A program made the position numbers and the translations under genes. A stretch of 64,000 bases of DNA from Alkalibacterium sp. (GTDB lineage Bacteria > Bacillota > Bacilli > Lactobacillales > Carnobacteriaceae_A), in assembly GCA_020832185.1 (NCBI GenBank), contig JAFIFE010000014.1, positions 62,001 to 126,000 on the forward strand. Reading direction: 5' to 3'. How positions within the stretch are numbered: the stretch's first letter is position 1; each line of letters begins with the position of its first letter. Shown here piece by piece: positions 31,404 through 42,783 of the stretch. A model generated the notes under the pieces. That model ran no database searches and had not been told where the DNA came from. It saw only the letters and a program-made list of their open reading frames with translations.

Positions 31404-32039
31404 ATGACCACTAGGGGCCGAAAAGGCGAAAAGCAGATTGAGATACTTCATTATATTTACAGTCAGTTTAAAAAGAAAGGGTACCCACCCACAGTGAGAG
31501 AAATTGGTACAGCAACAGCACTTTCTTCTACCTCAACTGTACACGGGCATTTAGCACGACTTGAGAAAAACGGATTTATTTTGAGAGATCCTTCTAAACC
31601 AAGAGCAATTGAATTTACCAAATTAGGATTAGATAAATTAGGCATCAATGAAGATGAAGATAAAATCCCATTACTGGGCGTGGTTACTGCGGGAGAACCT
31701 ATCTTAGCGATCGAAGAAGCAACAGATTACTTCCCTATACCGAATGATCTTGAATTAGATAAAGGAAACCTGTTTATGCTGACCATTCGTGGCGAGAGCA
31801 TGATGAATGTTGGAATTCTTGATGGAGATCAGGTAATCGTTCGAAAACAGGAAACGGCTAACAATGGAGACATTGTGATCGCCATGACTGATGAAGACGA
31901 AGCCACATGCAAACGATTCTACAAAGAAAACAACTATATCAGACTTCAACCTGAAAACGACTCGATGGATCCTATCATACTGAATGATGTCAAAATCCTT
32001 GGGCGCGTTATCTCATTGTATAGAAGCCATATATTTTAA
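31404..32039 (+). CDS. lexA: SOS repressor LexA
   Basis: Represses DNA-damage genes and self-cleaves when RecA is activated. The 211-aa protein has an N-terminal winged helix (about 1-70; P-P-T-V-R-E-I-G), the Ala-Gly cleavage site in V-V-T-A-G-E-P, the catalytic Ser in R-G-E-S-M-M and a downstream Lys. Two LexA boxes flank its promoter. The neighbouring gene for the SOS division inhibitor (yneA), present in Bacillus, is missing here. Confidence 0.97.
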   Translation: MTTRGRKGEKQIEILHYIYSQFKKKGYPPTVREIGTATALSSTSTVHGHLARLEKNGFILRDPSKPRAIEFTKLGLDKLGINEDEDKIPLLGVVTAGEPILAIEEATDYFPIPNDLELDKGNLFMLTIRGESMMNVGILDGDQVIVRKQETANNGDIVIAMTDEDEATCKRFYKENNYIRLQPENDSMDPIILNDVKILGRVISLYRSHIF

Positions 32040-32041
32040 GC

Positions 32042-32084
32042 AAAAAAAGTATCCATCCTCTGTAAATAGGATGGATACTTTTTT
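32042..32084. terminator. Bidirectional terminator between lexA and apt
   Basis: AAAAAGTATCCATCCT (32044-32059) / AGGATGGATACTTTTT (32068-32083), 8-nt loop, with A- and T-runs on both sides. It serves the converging lexA and apt genes. Confidence 0.93.
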
Positions 32085-32086
32085 AT

Positions 32087-32599
32087 TTAATACGTCATTA
32101 AAGTGAAAATGTCATAGCCTTTAATCTTATCTCTACCGTTAAGGTCTGCCAGTTCAATGAAAAATGCTGCTCCAACTACTTCCCCGCCTAATTTCTCAAC
32201 GAGTTCAATAGTTGCTGCAATGGTGCCGCCTGTAGCAAGCAAATCATCAGTAATCAGAACTTTTTGACCGGGTTTGATTGAATCACTATGCAGCTGCAAT
32301 ATATCATTCCCGTATTCCAGTCCATAACTGACTTCGATTGTTTCTCTTGGCAGTTTTCCTTTTTTACGACATGGGGCGAATCCGATTTCCAGTTCATTAG
32401 CTACTGGACAGCCAACAATAAACCCACGTGCTTCGGGTCCTACTATCATATCGACTCCCTTGCCTTTAGCATACTCTACAATTTGACGAGTCGCTTCTTT
32501 ATACGCTTTTCCATCAGCCATTAATGGAGAAATGTCTCTAAATGTAATTCCTTTTTCTGGAAAATCTGGTACGTCCGCTATATATTTCTTAAAATCCAT
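32087..32599 (-). CDS. apt: Adenine phosphoribosyltransferase
   Basis: Salvages adenine to AMP using PRPP. The 170-aa protein has the PRPP-binding motif [13 protein letters not shown] and the adenine-pocket E-A-R-G-F. I start at the ATG at 32599 (M-D-F-K-K-Y-I), 7 nt after GGAGG; the in-frame TTG two codons upstream is too close to it. It follows recJ by 35 bp, the usual recJ-apt pair. Confidence 0.97.
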   Translation of the reverse strand: MDFKKYIADVPDFPEKGITFRDISPLMADGKAYKEATRQIVEYAKGKGVDMIVGPEARGFIVGCPVANELEIGFAPCRKKGKLPRETIEVSYGLEYGNDILQLHSDSIKPGQKVLITDDLLATGGTIAATIELVEKLGGEVVGAAFFIELADLNGRDKIKGYDIFTLMTY

Positions 32600-32634
32600 G
32601 TTCAATCCTCCGTTATGCTCTACACATATACATT

Positions 32635-34941
32635 TTATGACTCATTTAGGTTGGCAAGTAATTCGCTAAAAGAACTATAAACCAGTTTTTCTTCGACTTC
32701 GATCTGGTTCAATCGTCTCTTATACGTTTTAGTATCTTCCAGTCTCTTTTTGCTGGGATTGGATACAACACTTAACTTCCCATCTTCCATTGTAACAAAT
32801 TCATTCTCTAAAAACACCATTAACATAAATTTTGCTACTTCTTTATCTACTTTAAGGAAACTGATTAGTTCCTTTGTATCTTTCTCAAGCGTAATTTCTT
32901 TTTTACTATGCAGCCATTTATATAACGATGAAAACTGAGAATGCTTTGGCATCCCTTTAAAATAATACTCATTGGGCGAATATAAAAAGATATACAGCGA
33001 ATGAGCAATATAATACGAGTAGACTGAATTAAAATCAGAAATGTTATCTGGCGTATCGATTATATACACTTTTTTATCTTGAGAAATCGATGTCAATTCA
33101 GATTCTGCTGTAAACAAATGATGTGATGCTCCTGAAGCTATTTCAGGATGCCATTTTGAGTACACATTTTTTTGAAAGAAAATATAATGAGCATTTGCAT
33201 CTTTAAAGACCGCTTTATTTAAATTAGTTTGTCTTTTATCAATAATAATCGACTGGTCGGTTCTGTAATCAATGGCCTGAACCTGCAATTTTCGGTTGCC
33301 ATTCCATTCATTGATAGAAATATAACCGGCCACATCGATTGTAGGATGCGCTTTAAATACTTCCTGCCAGTCAGATGCGCCAAATGCGATTAAATCAATC
33401 ACTTTTCCGTCTTTGGATAATAAGGATTTGAAGTGATCTTTATTCGCTCCTATAACTCTCGGATCTTGCGGGATAACAGAAGAAACATTGAATAAAGGTC
33501 TCTTGTTGTCCTGGCCAAATGGTCTGAGCTGATTCAGCTCTTCTATCAATTCCACTGACAACTCATCCCAGTCAGCCATAGAGTCTATAACTAACTCTTT
33601 CTTTAATTCACTCTCACCAATTATAGATTTAGCACTTGAATTTAAATCCTCAACAAAAACATCTAATTTATCCATATCCAGACTTAGTCCGCATGCCATT
33701 TCGTGCCCGCCGAATCCAGTAAGATGATGTTTCACCTTTTCCATACAGAGATATAAATTAAACCCATCAACGCTTCGTCCAGACCCTTTTAATTTATTTT
33801 CAGCTTCATCCACCGATAGAATAAGAGTAGGCTTGTTAGTCTTTTCAACGACTTTACTCGCGACTATTCCAAGCACCCCCTGATGCCAATCAGCATCTTT
33901 AAGAACGATAATGGTGTCATCTTTATGGTCTTCAAGCTGTCCCATAGCTTCTTTAGTGATCCGTTCGACAATTTCCTTACGTTCGCTGTTTTTATTAAGA
34001 ATCGTATCGCTTATTTCTGCTGCTTTTTCCTCATCAAATGTAGTAAGTAAATCTACCACAATGGAAGCATCTCCCAATCGTCCTACGGCATTGATTGGTG
34101 GGGCTAATTTAAATCCAATAACTTCTTCATCTATATCCCCTAGTTTGATATCAGCTTTCGCGAGAAGACTCAGTAGGCCTAATCGTTGCGTTCTTTTAAT
34201 CAGTTTCAAGCCGAAATAAGCGATTGCCCTGTTTTCATCAGTCAATGAAACGACATCTGCTATCGTTCCGATCATAGCCAACTCAAGGAGCTCCTCAGGT
34301 ATTTCTCCTAACAGCGCCTCAGCTACTTTCAGACTTACGCCTGCTCCAGCTAATTCCTTAAACGGATAATGCCCATTCGGATGATTCGGATGAATAATGC
34401 TATACGCATCTGGTAATGTTTCAGGGCATTCATGATGATCCGTAACTATTACGTCAACCCCTAGTTCATTCGCTCTATCAATTGCCTCATGTCCAGCTAT
34501 TCCATTATCAACGGTAACAATCAATTCAGTCCCGTTTTCGATCAGCTGTTCAAACGCTTCAATGTTAGGGCCGTACCCCTCTTTGAAACGATTAGGAATA
34601 AAATAATCCACCTGACCTCCAAGCAATTCGATCGCTTCATACATGATAACCGTACTGGTAACACCGTCAGCGTCATAATCTCCATACACTGTAATTTTTT
34701 GATGACTGGCAATCGCAGCTTGAATCTTCTCGATTGTCTTTTTCATATCCCATAAGTCATAGGGATCGTGAAACCAGTCAATTGATGGTTCAATAAACCC
34801 ATTTATTTCTTCTTTCGTTGTTAACCCTCTGTTTAGACATAAACGGATGAACGTTTTGGAATGATTTAACTCATTTGATAATTGTTCTATTTTTTCTTCA
34901 TCACCGTTTACCATATCACGCCAAGTTGTTTCTGATAGCAA
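32635..34941 (-). CDS. recJ: Single-strand DNA exonuclease RecJ
   Basis: 5'-3' ssDNA exonuclease in repair and recombination. The 768-aa protein has the DHH-family motifs [16 protein letters not shown] and T-D-H-H-E in the N half, the DHHA1 motif [10 protein letters not shown] and a long C-terminal OB/extra domain typical of Bacilli. Start: TTG at 34941, 8 nt after AAGGAG; an in-frame GTG at 34950 overlaps that site. Upstream of apt. Confidence 0.96.
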   Translation of the reverse strand: MLSETTWRDMVNGDEEKIEQLSNELNHSKTFIRLCLNRGLTTKEEINGFIEPSIDWFHDPYDLWDMKKTIEKIQAAIASHQKITVYGDYDADGVTSTVIMYEAIELLGGQVDYFIPNRFKEGYGPNIEAFEQLIENGTELIVTVDNGIAGHEAIDRANELGVDVIVTDHHECPETLPDAYSIIHPNHPNGHYPFKELAGAGVSLKVAEALLGEIPEELLELAMIGTIADVVSLTDENRAIAYFGLKLIKRTQRLGLLSLLAKADIKLGDIDEEVIGFKLAPPINAVGRLGDASIVVDLLTTFDEEKAAEISDTILNKNSERKEIVERITKEAMGQLEDHKDDTIIVLKDADWHQGVLGIVASKVVEKTNKPTLILSVDEAENKLKGSGRSVDGFNLYLCMEKVKHHLTGFGGHEMACGLSLDMDKLDVFVEDLNSSAKSIIGESELKKELVIDSMADWDELSVELIEELNQLRPFGQDNKRPLFNVSSVIPQDPRVIGANKDHFKSLLSKDGKVIDLIAFGASDWQEVFKAHPTIDVAGYISINEWNGNRKLQVQAIDYRTDQSIIIDKRQTNLNKAVFKDANAHYIFFQKNVYSKWHPEIASGASHHLFTAESELTSISQDKKVYIIDTPDNISDFNSVYSYYIAHSLYIFLYSPNEYYFKGMPKHSQFSSLYKWLHSKKEITLEKDTKELISFLKVDKEVAKFMLMVFLENEFVTMEDGKLSVVSNPSKKRLEDTKTYKRRLNQIEVEEKLVYSSFSELLANLNES

Positions 34942-34981
34942 TCCATTCACTCCTTGTTTGATTCATGCTTCCCTATTATAA

Positions 34982-35024
34982 CAAAAAAAAAGATACAATA
35001 AAGAAAACTCTTCATTGTACCTTT
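34982..35024 (-). terminator. Intrinsic terminator after degV
   Basis: Long stem (34989-35003 with 35009-35024, one mismatch) followed on the minus strand by nine T. Strong one-way terminator. Confidence 0.85.
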
Positions 35025-35037
35025 CTCATCATGTCAT

Positions 35038-35901
35038 TTAATCTAAAATTTGAACACCGATCCCAATCAATCCTGGACCAGTATGCACACCTAAGGCTGG
35101 ACTAATTTGATCAAAGAAAAATTCTTCGTAGTGCGGTAATTTTTCTTTCATTTCTTCACGAATCGCTTCTGATTCTTCCAATGCAGTTTTCCCACCATAT
35201 GCAATGGCTAAGTTATACTTTTTAGAATCACCGGCATATTCTTCGACCAGTTGAAGTGTCTTACTGACAGATTTAGATTTCCCTCTGACTTTTGCGACGG
35301 TATGATAAATACCATCTTCATTACACGTGATAATCGGTTTAAGATTCATCATGCTGCCTAGGACAGATGACACTAACCCAATTCTTCCACCTTTTTGAAG
35401 GTATTCAAGTGTCGGAACATGGAAAAAGACTTTTGCTTTTTCAACTCCGTCAGTCAATTCTTGCTTGATTGTTTCCCATTCTTTGTCGCTGTCAGATAAA
35501 AGCGCGGCCGAAACGACTGAGAAACCAGACCCGATCCCGATATTTTTAGTGTCTAAAACAAAGATATCCATACCATCATATTGTTCAGCCACAATACGGA
35601 TCATGTTATTGGTTCCACTTAATCCACTGGAGATTGTTACTACTAAAACTTTTTCATACCCTTCCGCTTTAATATCGTCAAGTATGTCTTTAATCATTTC
35701 TCCATCAGGTAAAGATGTTTTAGGAATCTCGTTTTCCATACGGTCATACACTTCTTCAGCTGTAATGTTGACTTTGTCAATGTATTCGCCATCTTCAAAT
35801 ATGATTTTTAAGGGAATAACTTTAACATCGTATTTGTTTTTGATTATTTCTGGCACATCTGACCCAGAATCCGTTAGAACTGCAATTTTCTGTTTATTCA
35901 T
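35038..35901 (-). CDS. DegV family fatty-acid-binding protein
   Basis: A 287-aa DegV-fold protein. Family members bind fatty acids and hand them to fatty acid kinase (FakB role); whether this one does is not shown here, since no fakA is nearby. Motifs: V-L-T-D-S-G-S-D-V at the N terminus, G-L-S-G-T-N-N near residue 90 and the typical L-E-Y-L-Q-K-G-G-R-I-G. Start ATG at 35901, overlapping the lapA stop by 8 nt; GGGGG lies upstream. Confidence 0.93.
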   Translation of the reverse strand: MNKQKIAVLTDSGSDVPEIIKNKYDVKVIPLKIIFEDGEYIDKVNITAEEVYDRMENEIPKTSLPDGEMIKDILDDIKAEGYEKVLVVTISSGLSGTNNMIRIVAEQYDGMDIFVLDTKNIGIGSGFSVVSAALLSDSDKEWETIKQELTDGVEKAKVFFHVPTLEYLQKGGRIGLVSSVLGSMMNLKPIITCNEDGIYHTVAKVRGKSKSVSKTLQLVEEYAGDSKKYNLAIAYGGKTALEESEAIREEMKEKLPHYEEFFFDQISPALGVHTGPGLIGIGVQILD

Positions 35902-36220
35902 TGTTGTCCCCCAGTCCGTTAGTGTGTTCATTTATTTCTGTATTATCTTCTGTACCATCAAGATCTTTATTAGATCGTGTTTTTCGAGTAGAACGCTTTT
36001 CTTTTCTCTCTTTATTATGGTCTTTGTAAACCTTGAAAGTAGATAAAAGTGTCGCAATCAAAGCCCCCAGCAAGACAGATACAAAAATTATGATAATAAG
36101 AGGCCACTCAACTGTCGTAAACCCAAAATTCATTGGAACTGGATCAACGTTCAATACGGACAAATAAGCCACGACTAAAAAAAGAACAATTGCCCCAACC
36201 ATGCTCCATTGACGTTTCAT
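35894..36220 (-). CDS. LapA-domain membrane protein (DUF1049)
   Basis: A 108-aa protein with two N-terminal transmembrane helices (residues about 6-28 and 42-64) joined by a loop with V-D-P-V-P-M-N-F-G, the LapA/DUF1049 pattern, and a charged cytoplasmic tail (K-E-R-K-E-K-R-S-T-R-K). Role in Gram-positives is unknown. ATG at 36220 follows AGGAG by 7 nt. Coupled to degV by overlap. Confidence 0.85.
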   Translation of the reverse strand: MKRQWSMVGAIVLFLVVAYLSVLNVDPVPMNFGFTTVEWPLIIIIFVSVLLGALIATLLSTFKVYKDHNKERKEKRSTRKTRSNKDLDGTEDNTEINEHTNGLGDNNE

Positions 36221-36293
36221 AAGCAAACTCCTCTCGAATATAACCTATTTTCTTAAGAATAACATAATTTGATGAGTATTTCATTAGAAGCGC

Positions 36294-37085
36294 TTATTTT
36301 TTGTTAAAAGCAGTTCTGACAAGGTAATCACTGATTGTCGGAAACAGGGTATACAATTTAGCAGCTGCATCCAGTACTTTTGGCATGTTCACTTCACGCT
36401 TCGATGTCCCGATTGCCTTTATTGTCTGTTCAGCCACATAGTCTGCTGATAAAACGACTGAACTGACATTTTCAAGGTAAGCACCTGATGGGTCAAATTC
36501 ATCAAAAAATGCTGTATCTACTGGGCCTGGATTGACTGTTGTCACTTTGATATCGTGATCTTTCATTTCTAATCTTAACGTGTTGCTGAAACCAATAACA
36601 GCGAATTTAGTAGCTGAATATACGGCAGATTTTGGTGTGGCAATTTTACCTGCAATTGAAGCAACGTTAAGGATATGTCCAGATTTGAAGGGGATCATAT
36701 TTTTTGCAACCAGCTGTGACATATACATTAACCCAAGCACATTTACTTTGAACATATTCTCTACTTTAGAAAAATCATATTCAGTAAATGCCTGTGTATG
36801 TCCGAAGCCTGCATTATTGATCAGAACATCGATATGTCCTAATTTATCCGTAATATGACTAACTGCTTTTTCAATCGCTTTAAAGTCAGACACATCCAGC
36901 GGATATACAATGACTCGTGCATTGTATTTTTCCTTACACTTCTGTTTAACTTCATTCAATTTATCTACACTTCGTGCGCTCAAAATCAAAATGGCACCCT
37001 TAGAAGCCAGTTGATAGGCAAGTGCCTCTCCAATCCCTGAAGAGGCTCCTGTGATCCATATTAATTTATCTTTCACTTTAGTCAT
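36294..37085 (-). CDS. Short-chain dehydrogenase/reductase (YqjQ-like)
   Basis: A 263-aa SDR: G-A-S-S-G-I-G nucleotide motif near residue 14, N-N-A-G, catalytic S (V-A-S-I-A-G), Y-S-A-T-K and P-G-P-V-D-T. Substrate unknown. The start ATG at 37085 overlaps the rnz stop by 8 nt, so it is coupled to rnz, the same pairing as in Enterococcus/Lactobacillus-type genomes. A C-terminal hydrophobic helix may bind it to the membrane. Confidence 0.9.
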   Translation of the reverse strand: MTKVKDKLIWITGASSGIGEALAYQLASKGAILILSARSVDKLNEVKQKCKEKYNARVIVYPLDVSDFKAIEKAVSHITDKLGHIDVLINNAGFGHTQAFTEYDFSKVENMFKVNVLGLMYMSQLVAKNMIPFKSGHILNVASIAGKIATPKSAVYSATKFAVIGFSNTLRLEMKDHDIKVTTVNPGPVDTAFFDEFDPSGAYLENVSSVVLSADYVAEQTIKAIGTSKREVNMPKVLDAAAKLYTLFPTISDYLVRTAFNKK

Positions 37086-38025
37086 CCGTTTCCACTTCTT
37101 TCTTAACAGGTATTGATATTTCCGAGAAATCATTCATCATATAGGTTTCAGGAAAATATCTTCGTGCTTCTTTCTCCATTGCTTTACTATCTGCATACAG
37201 ATACCGCGCACTAACATGTGTTAATAAGAGTTTAGATACATTTGCTTCTTTTGCTACCTTGGCTGCGTCCACATTGGTTGAATGATTATAACTAGTGGCA
37301 AGTTTCTGATCATCAGAGGTAAAGGTACTCTCGTGTACGAGCACATCTGCATCCTTAGCCAGTTCAACACTCGCTTTGCTTTTTAACGTGTCTCCTAAAA
37401 TCGTTATGATTCTACCCTTTTGACTTGGGCCTATGAAGCGCCTGCCATCGATTTCTCTGCCATCTTCTAATGTGACCGTCTTCCCCTGCTTCAACTGACC
37501 AAACAAAGGACCAAACGGCACCCCAATTTCTTTTAGTTCGTCAGCCATCAATTCTCCGTCACGGTCTTTCTCCTGGACTCTGAATCCATAGGAAGGAATG
37601 CCGTGCTGAAGCTTTTTAATACTGACCACAAACTGATCATCCTCAAATATGACTTCTTCATTGCTGAATTCGACAAATCTGATGGGATATCTAAAGTGCG
37701 ATTGAGACAATTTCAATGACATTGTGACATACTGTTTGATTCCCGGAGGACCATAAATCGTCAGTAAAGTCTCTCCCCCTTGAAAAGCTCTGCTGCTGAG
37801 AAGTCCTGGCAGCCCAAAGATATGGTCACCATGCATGTGAGTGATAAATATCTTTTCTATTTTTCTAGGCTTGACAGTCGTATTCAGGATTTGATGCTGA
37901 GTAGACTCTCCACAATCAAATAACCAGAGACTGTTTCGTTCATCCAGTAATTTTAAGACAATACTTGATAAATTTCGGTGTTTTGCCGGTACACCTGATC
38001 CGGTCCCTAAAAATAATAAATCCAT
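37078..38025 (-). CDS. rnz: Ribonuclease Z
   Basis: Metallo-beta-lactamase nuclease that trims the 3' end of tRNA precursors without encoded CCA. The 315-aa protein has the zinc motif T-H-M-H-G-D-H near residue 62 and downstream His/Asp ligands (L-V-H-E-S-T-F; S-Y-N-H-S-T). The tRNA-Arg in this window lacks encoded CCA, consistent with the need for RNase Z. Two genes downstream of obgE and overlapping the SDR gene. Confidence 0.97.
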   Translation of the reverse strand: MDLLFLGTGSGVPAKHRNLSSIVLKLLDERNSLWLFDCGESTQHQILNTTVKPRKIEKIFITHMHGDHIFGLPGLLSSRAFQGGETLLTIYGPPGIKQYVTMSLKLSQSHFRYPIRFVEFSNEEVIFEDDQFVVSIKKLQHGIPSYGFRVQEKDRDGELMADELKEIGVPFGPLFGQLKQGKTVTLEDGREIDGRRFIGPSQKGRIITILGDTLKSKASVELAKDADVLVHESTFTSDDQKLATSYNHSTNVDAAKVAKEANVSKLLLTHVSARYLYADSKAMEKEARRYFPETYMMNDFSEISIPVKKEVETDD

Positions 38026-38045
38026 GTCATTATCCTTTACCTAAT

Positions 38046-39459
<1,414 letters not shown>

Positions 39460-39489
39460 AAAAAAAGAGCCGATGGTTCGACTCTCTTA
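39460..39489 (-). terminator. Terminator overlapping the end of the HemA-like gene
   Basis: AGAGCCGA (39466-39473) / TCGACTCT (39478-39485) with a TGGT loop; in the minus-strand RNA the C/A position is a G-U pair, followed by seven U. The stop codon of the HemA-like gene lies at the base of the stem. Confidence 0.8.
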
Positions 39490-40629
39490 AACGTGGTGAC
39501 CTATTTTTTTGACAAAACACATTTGATTGCTTTTAAACCTCTTTTTAACCGGTTTTGGCAACACTTCACATTCCTGAATCTGATTATAATGGGCCATATA
39601 CTGACTGGTCGTTCCTGTAATCAATTCATCATATGCTGTACGAGCTGCCTCTACCTTGTCTTCCACAAACATTTTCTTTGGTTCATCATCTATATGTTTA
39701 TAGACTAATGTTTCAAATTTTGAAAAGACGGTCTCATCCTGTGTGGAACTAAAATCAAAAAACAGCTGCTGCTTCAATGTAGGTCTGAGTACATGCATTT
39801 CATTGATCAGTTCTTCTGAAATCCAGGTATTTTTCTCAGAAGGCCCAATGATGATGGCATCTGATTTAGCCAAACGGTAAAGCAGTTGAGAGGAGTCCAC
39901 GACATGGATATTTTTAAGCCATTTAGACTGATTGGTAATCTTCAGCCATTGCTTCAGTTCTTCAACAGACCGCTGAGATTCACTGCTTCGGTTCAGCACC
40001 GTGAGTGAGCCATATTCAGACCCTGACAGATGTTTGATTACCTGATTCGTCAGGCCTTCGCTTCCTATGACAAAATAATGGCCGACATTATAGTCCTCGA
40101 GAGTAGATTTGATCAGCCTCACTGCTCTGGACACATCCCCTTGAAGTAACGGTTCGATTGCTTCTTTTTCACACAGTTCAAGTGAAAAGTCCACAACTTT
40201 CTTAAACAGTGAATGCAGAACATTTCCTGCTGTATCTTCTTCAACTGCATTCATCAAAGCATTGTCAATCACATCTACTGGTTCATATGTGTGATTTTTT
40301 GACAGCTCAATGTTACTTGATACATGAAGGAGATGTTTAACAACATCCTCATTAAATTTGCTGTATGTTTCAAGAATCACTTCTTCAAGCATCTTATTGG
40401 TGTATTGGGATAAGTAGCGCAGCAGATCCCCATGCTTAAAATCTTTCTCGTCTACAAATAGATAATATTCATTTCTGTTATCTGTGACAAGCAGGACAAC
40501 TTCTTCAACACCATCGAATGCAGAGATGTCTCTTAAATGTTCTCTGCGATCTGACTGTGTCAAACTGTATTTGTGTATATCCTCGGATGAGACAGTGTCT
40601 CTATTCACTCCATACATTAACAGTTTCAT
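39487..40629 (-). CDS. Glutamyl-tRNA reductase-like protein lacking the catalytic Cys (probable pseudoenzyme)
   Basis: A 380-aa protein that lines up with HemA over its length: residues 1-60 (Y-G-V-N-R-D-T ... D-N-R-N-E-Y-Y-L-F-V-D-E) match the catalytic domain, residues about 180-290 the NADPH domain (F-V-I-G-S-E-G-L ... L-N-R-S; S-D-A-I-I-I; F-F-D-F-S-S), and the following helix the spinal region (H-I-D-D). The catalytic Cys50 of S-T-C-N-R-T-E is Asp50 here; His99 is kept; the G-x-G-x-x-G loop and the G-E-x-Q motif are lost, and the C-terminal dimer domain is cut short. It overlaps engB by 4 nt, the slot hemA occupies near ysxC in Bacillus. No other heme gene is present. Real function unknown. 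Confidence 0.8.
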   Translation of the reverse strand: MKLLMYGVNRDTVSSEDIHKYSLTQSDRREHLRDISAFDGVEEVVLLVTDNRNEYYLFVDEKDFKHGDLLRYLSQYTNKMLEEVILETYSKFNEDVVKHLLHVSSNIELSKNHTYEPVDVIDNALMNAVEEDTAGNVLHSLFKKVVDFSLELCEKEAIEPLLQGDVSRAVRLIKSTLEDYNVGHYFVIGSEGLTNQVIKHLSGSEYGSLTVLNRSSESQRSVEELKQWLKITNQSKWLKNIHVVDSSQLLYRLAKSDAIIIGPSEKNTWISEELINEMHVLRPTLKQQLFFDFSSTQDETVFSKFETLVYKHIDDEPKKMFVEDKVEAARTAYDELITGTTSQYMAHYNQIQECEVLPKPVKKRFKSNQMCFVKKIGHHV

Positions 40630-41231
40630 TCCGTCTCATTCCTTGTGTAGCTCAAAATTTCTTCCCAAATCTCATCACGACCTTCTCTGTTTAGAGAAGA
40701 AAACGTAAAGAATTTATCTTCAGGTTCGAATCTGAGCGCTCGTTTGATTATACCCTCGTGCTTATTGTATTTTGACTTTTTAATTTTGTCGGCTTTTGTC
40801 CCTATAACTAAAACAGGGATATTATAGTATTTATATAAATCATACATTTGCACATCTAAATCTGATGGTTCATGTCTGAAATCAACTAATAAAATACCAA
40901 GTGCCAGTTCTTCTCTGGTCGCAAAGTATTCAGTCATCATTCTGCCCCATTTTTCCTGCTCGGCATTGGAAACTTTGGCATATCCGTATCCTGGAACATC
41001 AACAAAAAACAATTCTTTTTCAATATTAAAGAAGTTAAGCGTACGTGTCTTACCGGGTTGTCCCGACGTACGAGCTAATTTTTTTCGATTGACCATCGTA
41101 TTAATAAAGGAAGACTTTCCTACATTGGATCTCCCCGCCAGAACGATCTCTGTCAGGCCATCCTCGGGATACTGTGAAGGAGACACGGCACTTATTGTAA
41201 TCTCAGCATAATTTATTCGATCGCTGTTCAT
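40626..41231 (-). CDS. engB: Ribosome biogenesis GTPase EngB (YsxC/YihA)
   Basis: GTPase for 50S assembly. The 201-aa protein has G-R-S-N-V-G-K-S-S-F-I-N (G1, residue about 30), D-V-P-G-Y-G-Y-A (G3) and G-T-K-A-D (G4). GGAGGAG lies upstream of its ATG. It follows clpX, whose terminator is between, and overlaps the HemA-like gene by 4 nt (ATGA). Confidence 0.97.
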   Translation of the reverse strand: MNSDRINYAEITISAVSPSQYPEDGLTEIVLAGRSNVGKSSFINTMVNRKKLARTSGQPGKTRTLNFFNIEKELFFVDVPGYGYAKVSNAEQEKWGRMMTEYFATREELALGILLVDFRHEPSDLDVQMYDLYKYYNIPVLVIGTKADKIKKSKYNKHEGIIKRALRFEPEDKFFTFSSLNREGRDEIWEEILSYTRNETE

Positions 41232-41385
41232 TTTCTTCTCCTCCGTTTTCGTAATTAATCACTAGTAAGTATATCATATTCATCAAGATTTTAAAGGCTT
41301 ATATTATAAATTTGTAACAGCCACAAGGCTATGTTACGAAAAAGTGACTAAACTACCTCTGGACTGTCATACAAAAGATATAAAA
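41232..41385. other. engB upstream region with hairpin and extended -10 promoter
   Basis: Contains an inverted repeat GTAACAGCC / GGCtaTGTTAC (41314-41337, loop ACAA, two-base bulge) and, closer to engB on the minus strand, TGA-TATACT at about 41277-41269, an extended -10 box. The hairpin lies upstream of that promoter and may be an operator or a second terminator. Confidence 0.4.
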
Positions 41386-41416
41386 AACCTCTAAGAAAAG
41401 ATCTTTTCTTAGAGGT
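41386..41416 (-). terminator. Intrinsic terminator after clpX
   Basis: A 30-bp perfect palindrome (41387-41416, CCTCTAAGAAAAG and its complement) followed on the minus strand by TTTTTTAT. Confidence 0.9.
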
Positions 41417-41432
41417 CCCCTATTATTTTATC

Positions 41433-42686
41433 TTAACTGACTTTTTGTCCATCTTCATCATAAAAGACAGGATTAGATTGTGTTTCGACTGTTTCCTGCG
41501 TGATGACTACTTTTTTGATATCTGGACGGCTCGGTACTTCAAACATAATGTCCATCATGATGCTTTCGATAATTGAACGTAAGCCACGGGCACCCGTATC
41601 TCTTTCGATCGCGCGCTTCCCGATTCCTCGTAATGCGTCTTCTTCAAAATCAAGTTCAACTTCGTCGATTTGAAGCAGTTTCTTATACTGTTTGACCAAT
41701 GAATTTTTAGGTTTAGTCAGGATTTCAACTAAATCATCTTCATTCAGTTTATCTAGAACAGCAGTAATTGGCAGACGTCCGATAAATTCTGGAATCAATC
41801 CGTATTTTAGTAAATCTTCTGGAATGATCTGCTGCATGATGCTGTGTGTCTCATCAGCCTCTTTACGCTTACTAGTTGCTCCAAATCCAATCACTTTGTC
41901 ACCTAAACGATTCTTAACGATCGTTTCGATTCCATCAAATGCGCCACCAACAATAAACAAAATGTTGGTTGTGTCGATTTGAATAAGTTCTTGATGAGGA
42001 TGCTTTCGTCCACCTTGAGGAGGAACACTGGCAGTTGTGCCTTCAAGTATTTTTAACAACGCTTGTTGAACACCTTCACCACTGACATCTCTTGTAATAG
42101 ATACATTTTCTGATTTACGTGCAATCTTGTCGATTTCATCTACATAAATGATGCCGCGTTGAGCAAGCTCCACATCGTAATCTGCAGACTGAAGTAATTT
42201 CAGAAGAATGTTCTCTACATCTTCCCCTACATAACCGGCTTCAGTTAAATTAGTTGCATCTGCAATTGCAAAAGGAACATTTAAAATTCGTGCCAGTGTC
42301 TGAGCAAGATAGGTTTTACCTGATCCAGTTGGACCAATCAGACAGATATTACTCTTCTGAAGTTCAATATCATCATCAGACTCTTCATCTAAACTGTTGA
42401 TACGTTTGTAATGGTTGTATACCGCCACTGATAAAGCTTTCTTGGCAGATTCCTGTCCAATGATATACTCATTCAGTATTTCACGGATTTCATAAGGTTT
42501 CGGTACATTCATCTCGCCATCAAAGGATTGCTTGTTGAATTCCTCTTCCATGATTTCCTGACATAAGTCCACACATTCATTACAAATATATACTCCTGGA
42601 CCAGCCACTATTTTTTTAACTTGTTCTTGTGATTTCCCACAGAATGAGCAAGAAATATTGCCCTTTTGTTCTTCATCATTAAACAT
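41433..42686 (-). CDS. clpX: ATP-dependent Clp protease ATP-binding subunit ClpX
   Basis: AAA+ unfoldase that feeds substrates to ClpP. The 417-aa protein has a four-Cys zinc domain (C-S-F-C-G-K ... C-N-E-C), Walker A G-P-T-G-S-G-K-T, pore loop G-Y-V-G-E-D-V and Walker B V-D-E-I-D-K. I start at the ATG at 42686 (M-F-N-D-E-E-Q), 9 nt after GAGGTG and equal to the usual family start; the open frame goes seven codons further. Between tig and engB, a conserved order. Confidence 0.98.
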   Translation of the reverse strand: MFNDEEQKGNISCSFCGKSQEQVKKIVAGPGVYICNECVDLCQEIMEEEFNKQSFDGEMNVPKPYEIREILNEYIIGQESAKKALSVAVYNHYKRINSLDEESDDDIELQKSNICLIGPTGSGKTYLAQTLARILNVPFAIADATNLTEAGYVGEDVENILLKLLQSADYDVELAQRGIIYVDEIDKIARKSENVSITRDVSGEGVQQALLKILEGTTASVPPQGGRKHPHQELIQIDTTNILFIVGGAFDGIETIVKNRLGDKVIGFGATSKRKEADETHSIMQQIIPEDLLKYGLIPEFIGRLPITAVLDKLNEDDLVEILTKPKNSLVKQYKKLLQIDEVELDFEEDALRGIGKRAIERDTGARGLRSIIESIMMDIMFEVPSRPDIKKVVITQETVETQSNPVFYDEDGQKVS

Positions 42687-42734
42687 AGGCAAGGTCACCT
42701 CTTTCATAGACTAGTATATTTTTTCGGTATTTAT

Positions 42735-42771
42735 GAAAAACGGGAATGCTGGTTAGGCATCCCCTGTTTTA
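42735..42771 (-). terminator. Terminator-like hairpin after tig
   Basis: AAAAACGGGAATGC (42736-42749) / GCATCCCCTGTTTT (42757-42770), stem with one mismatch and a G-U pair, with TTTTTC on the minus strand. Confidence 0.65.
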
Positions 42772-42783
42772 TATATACCCGTT

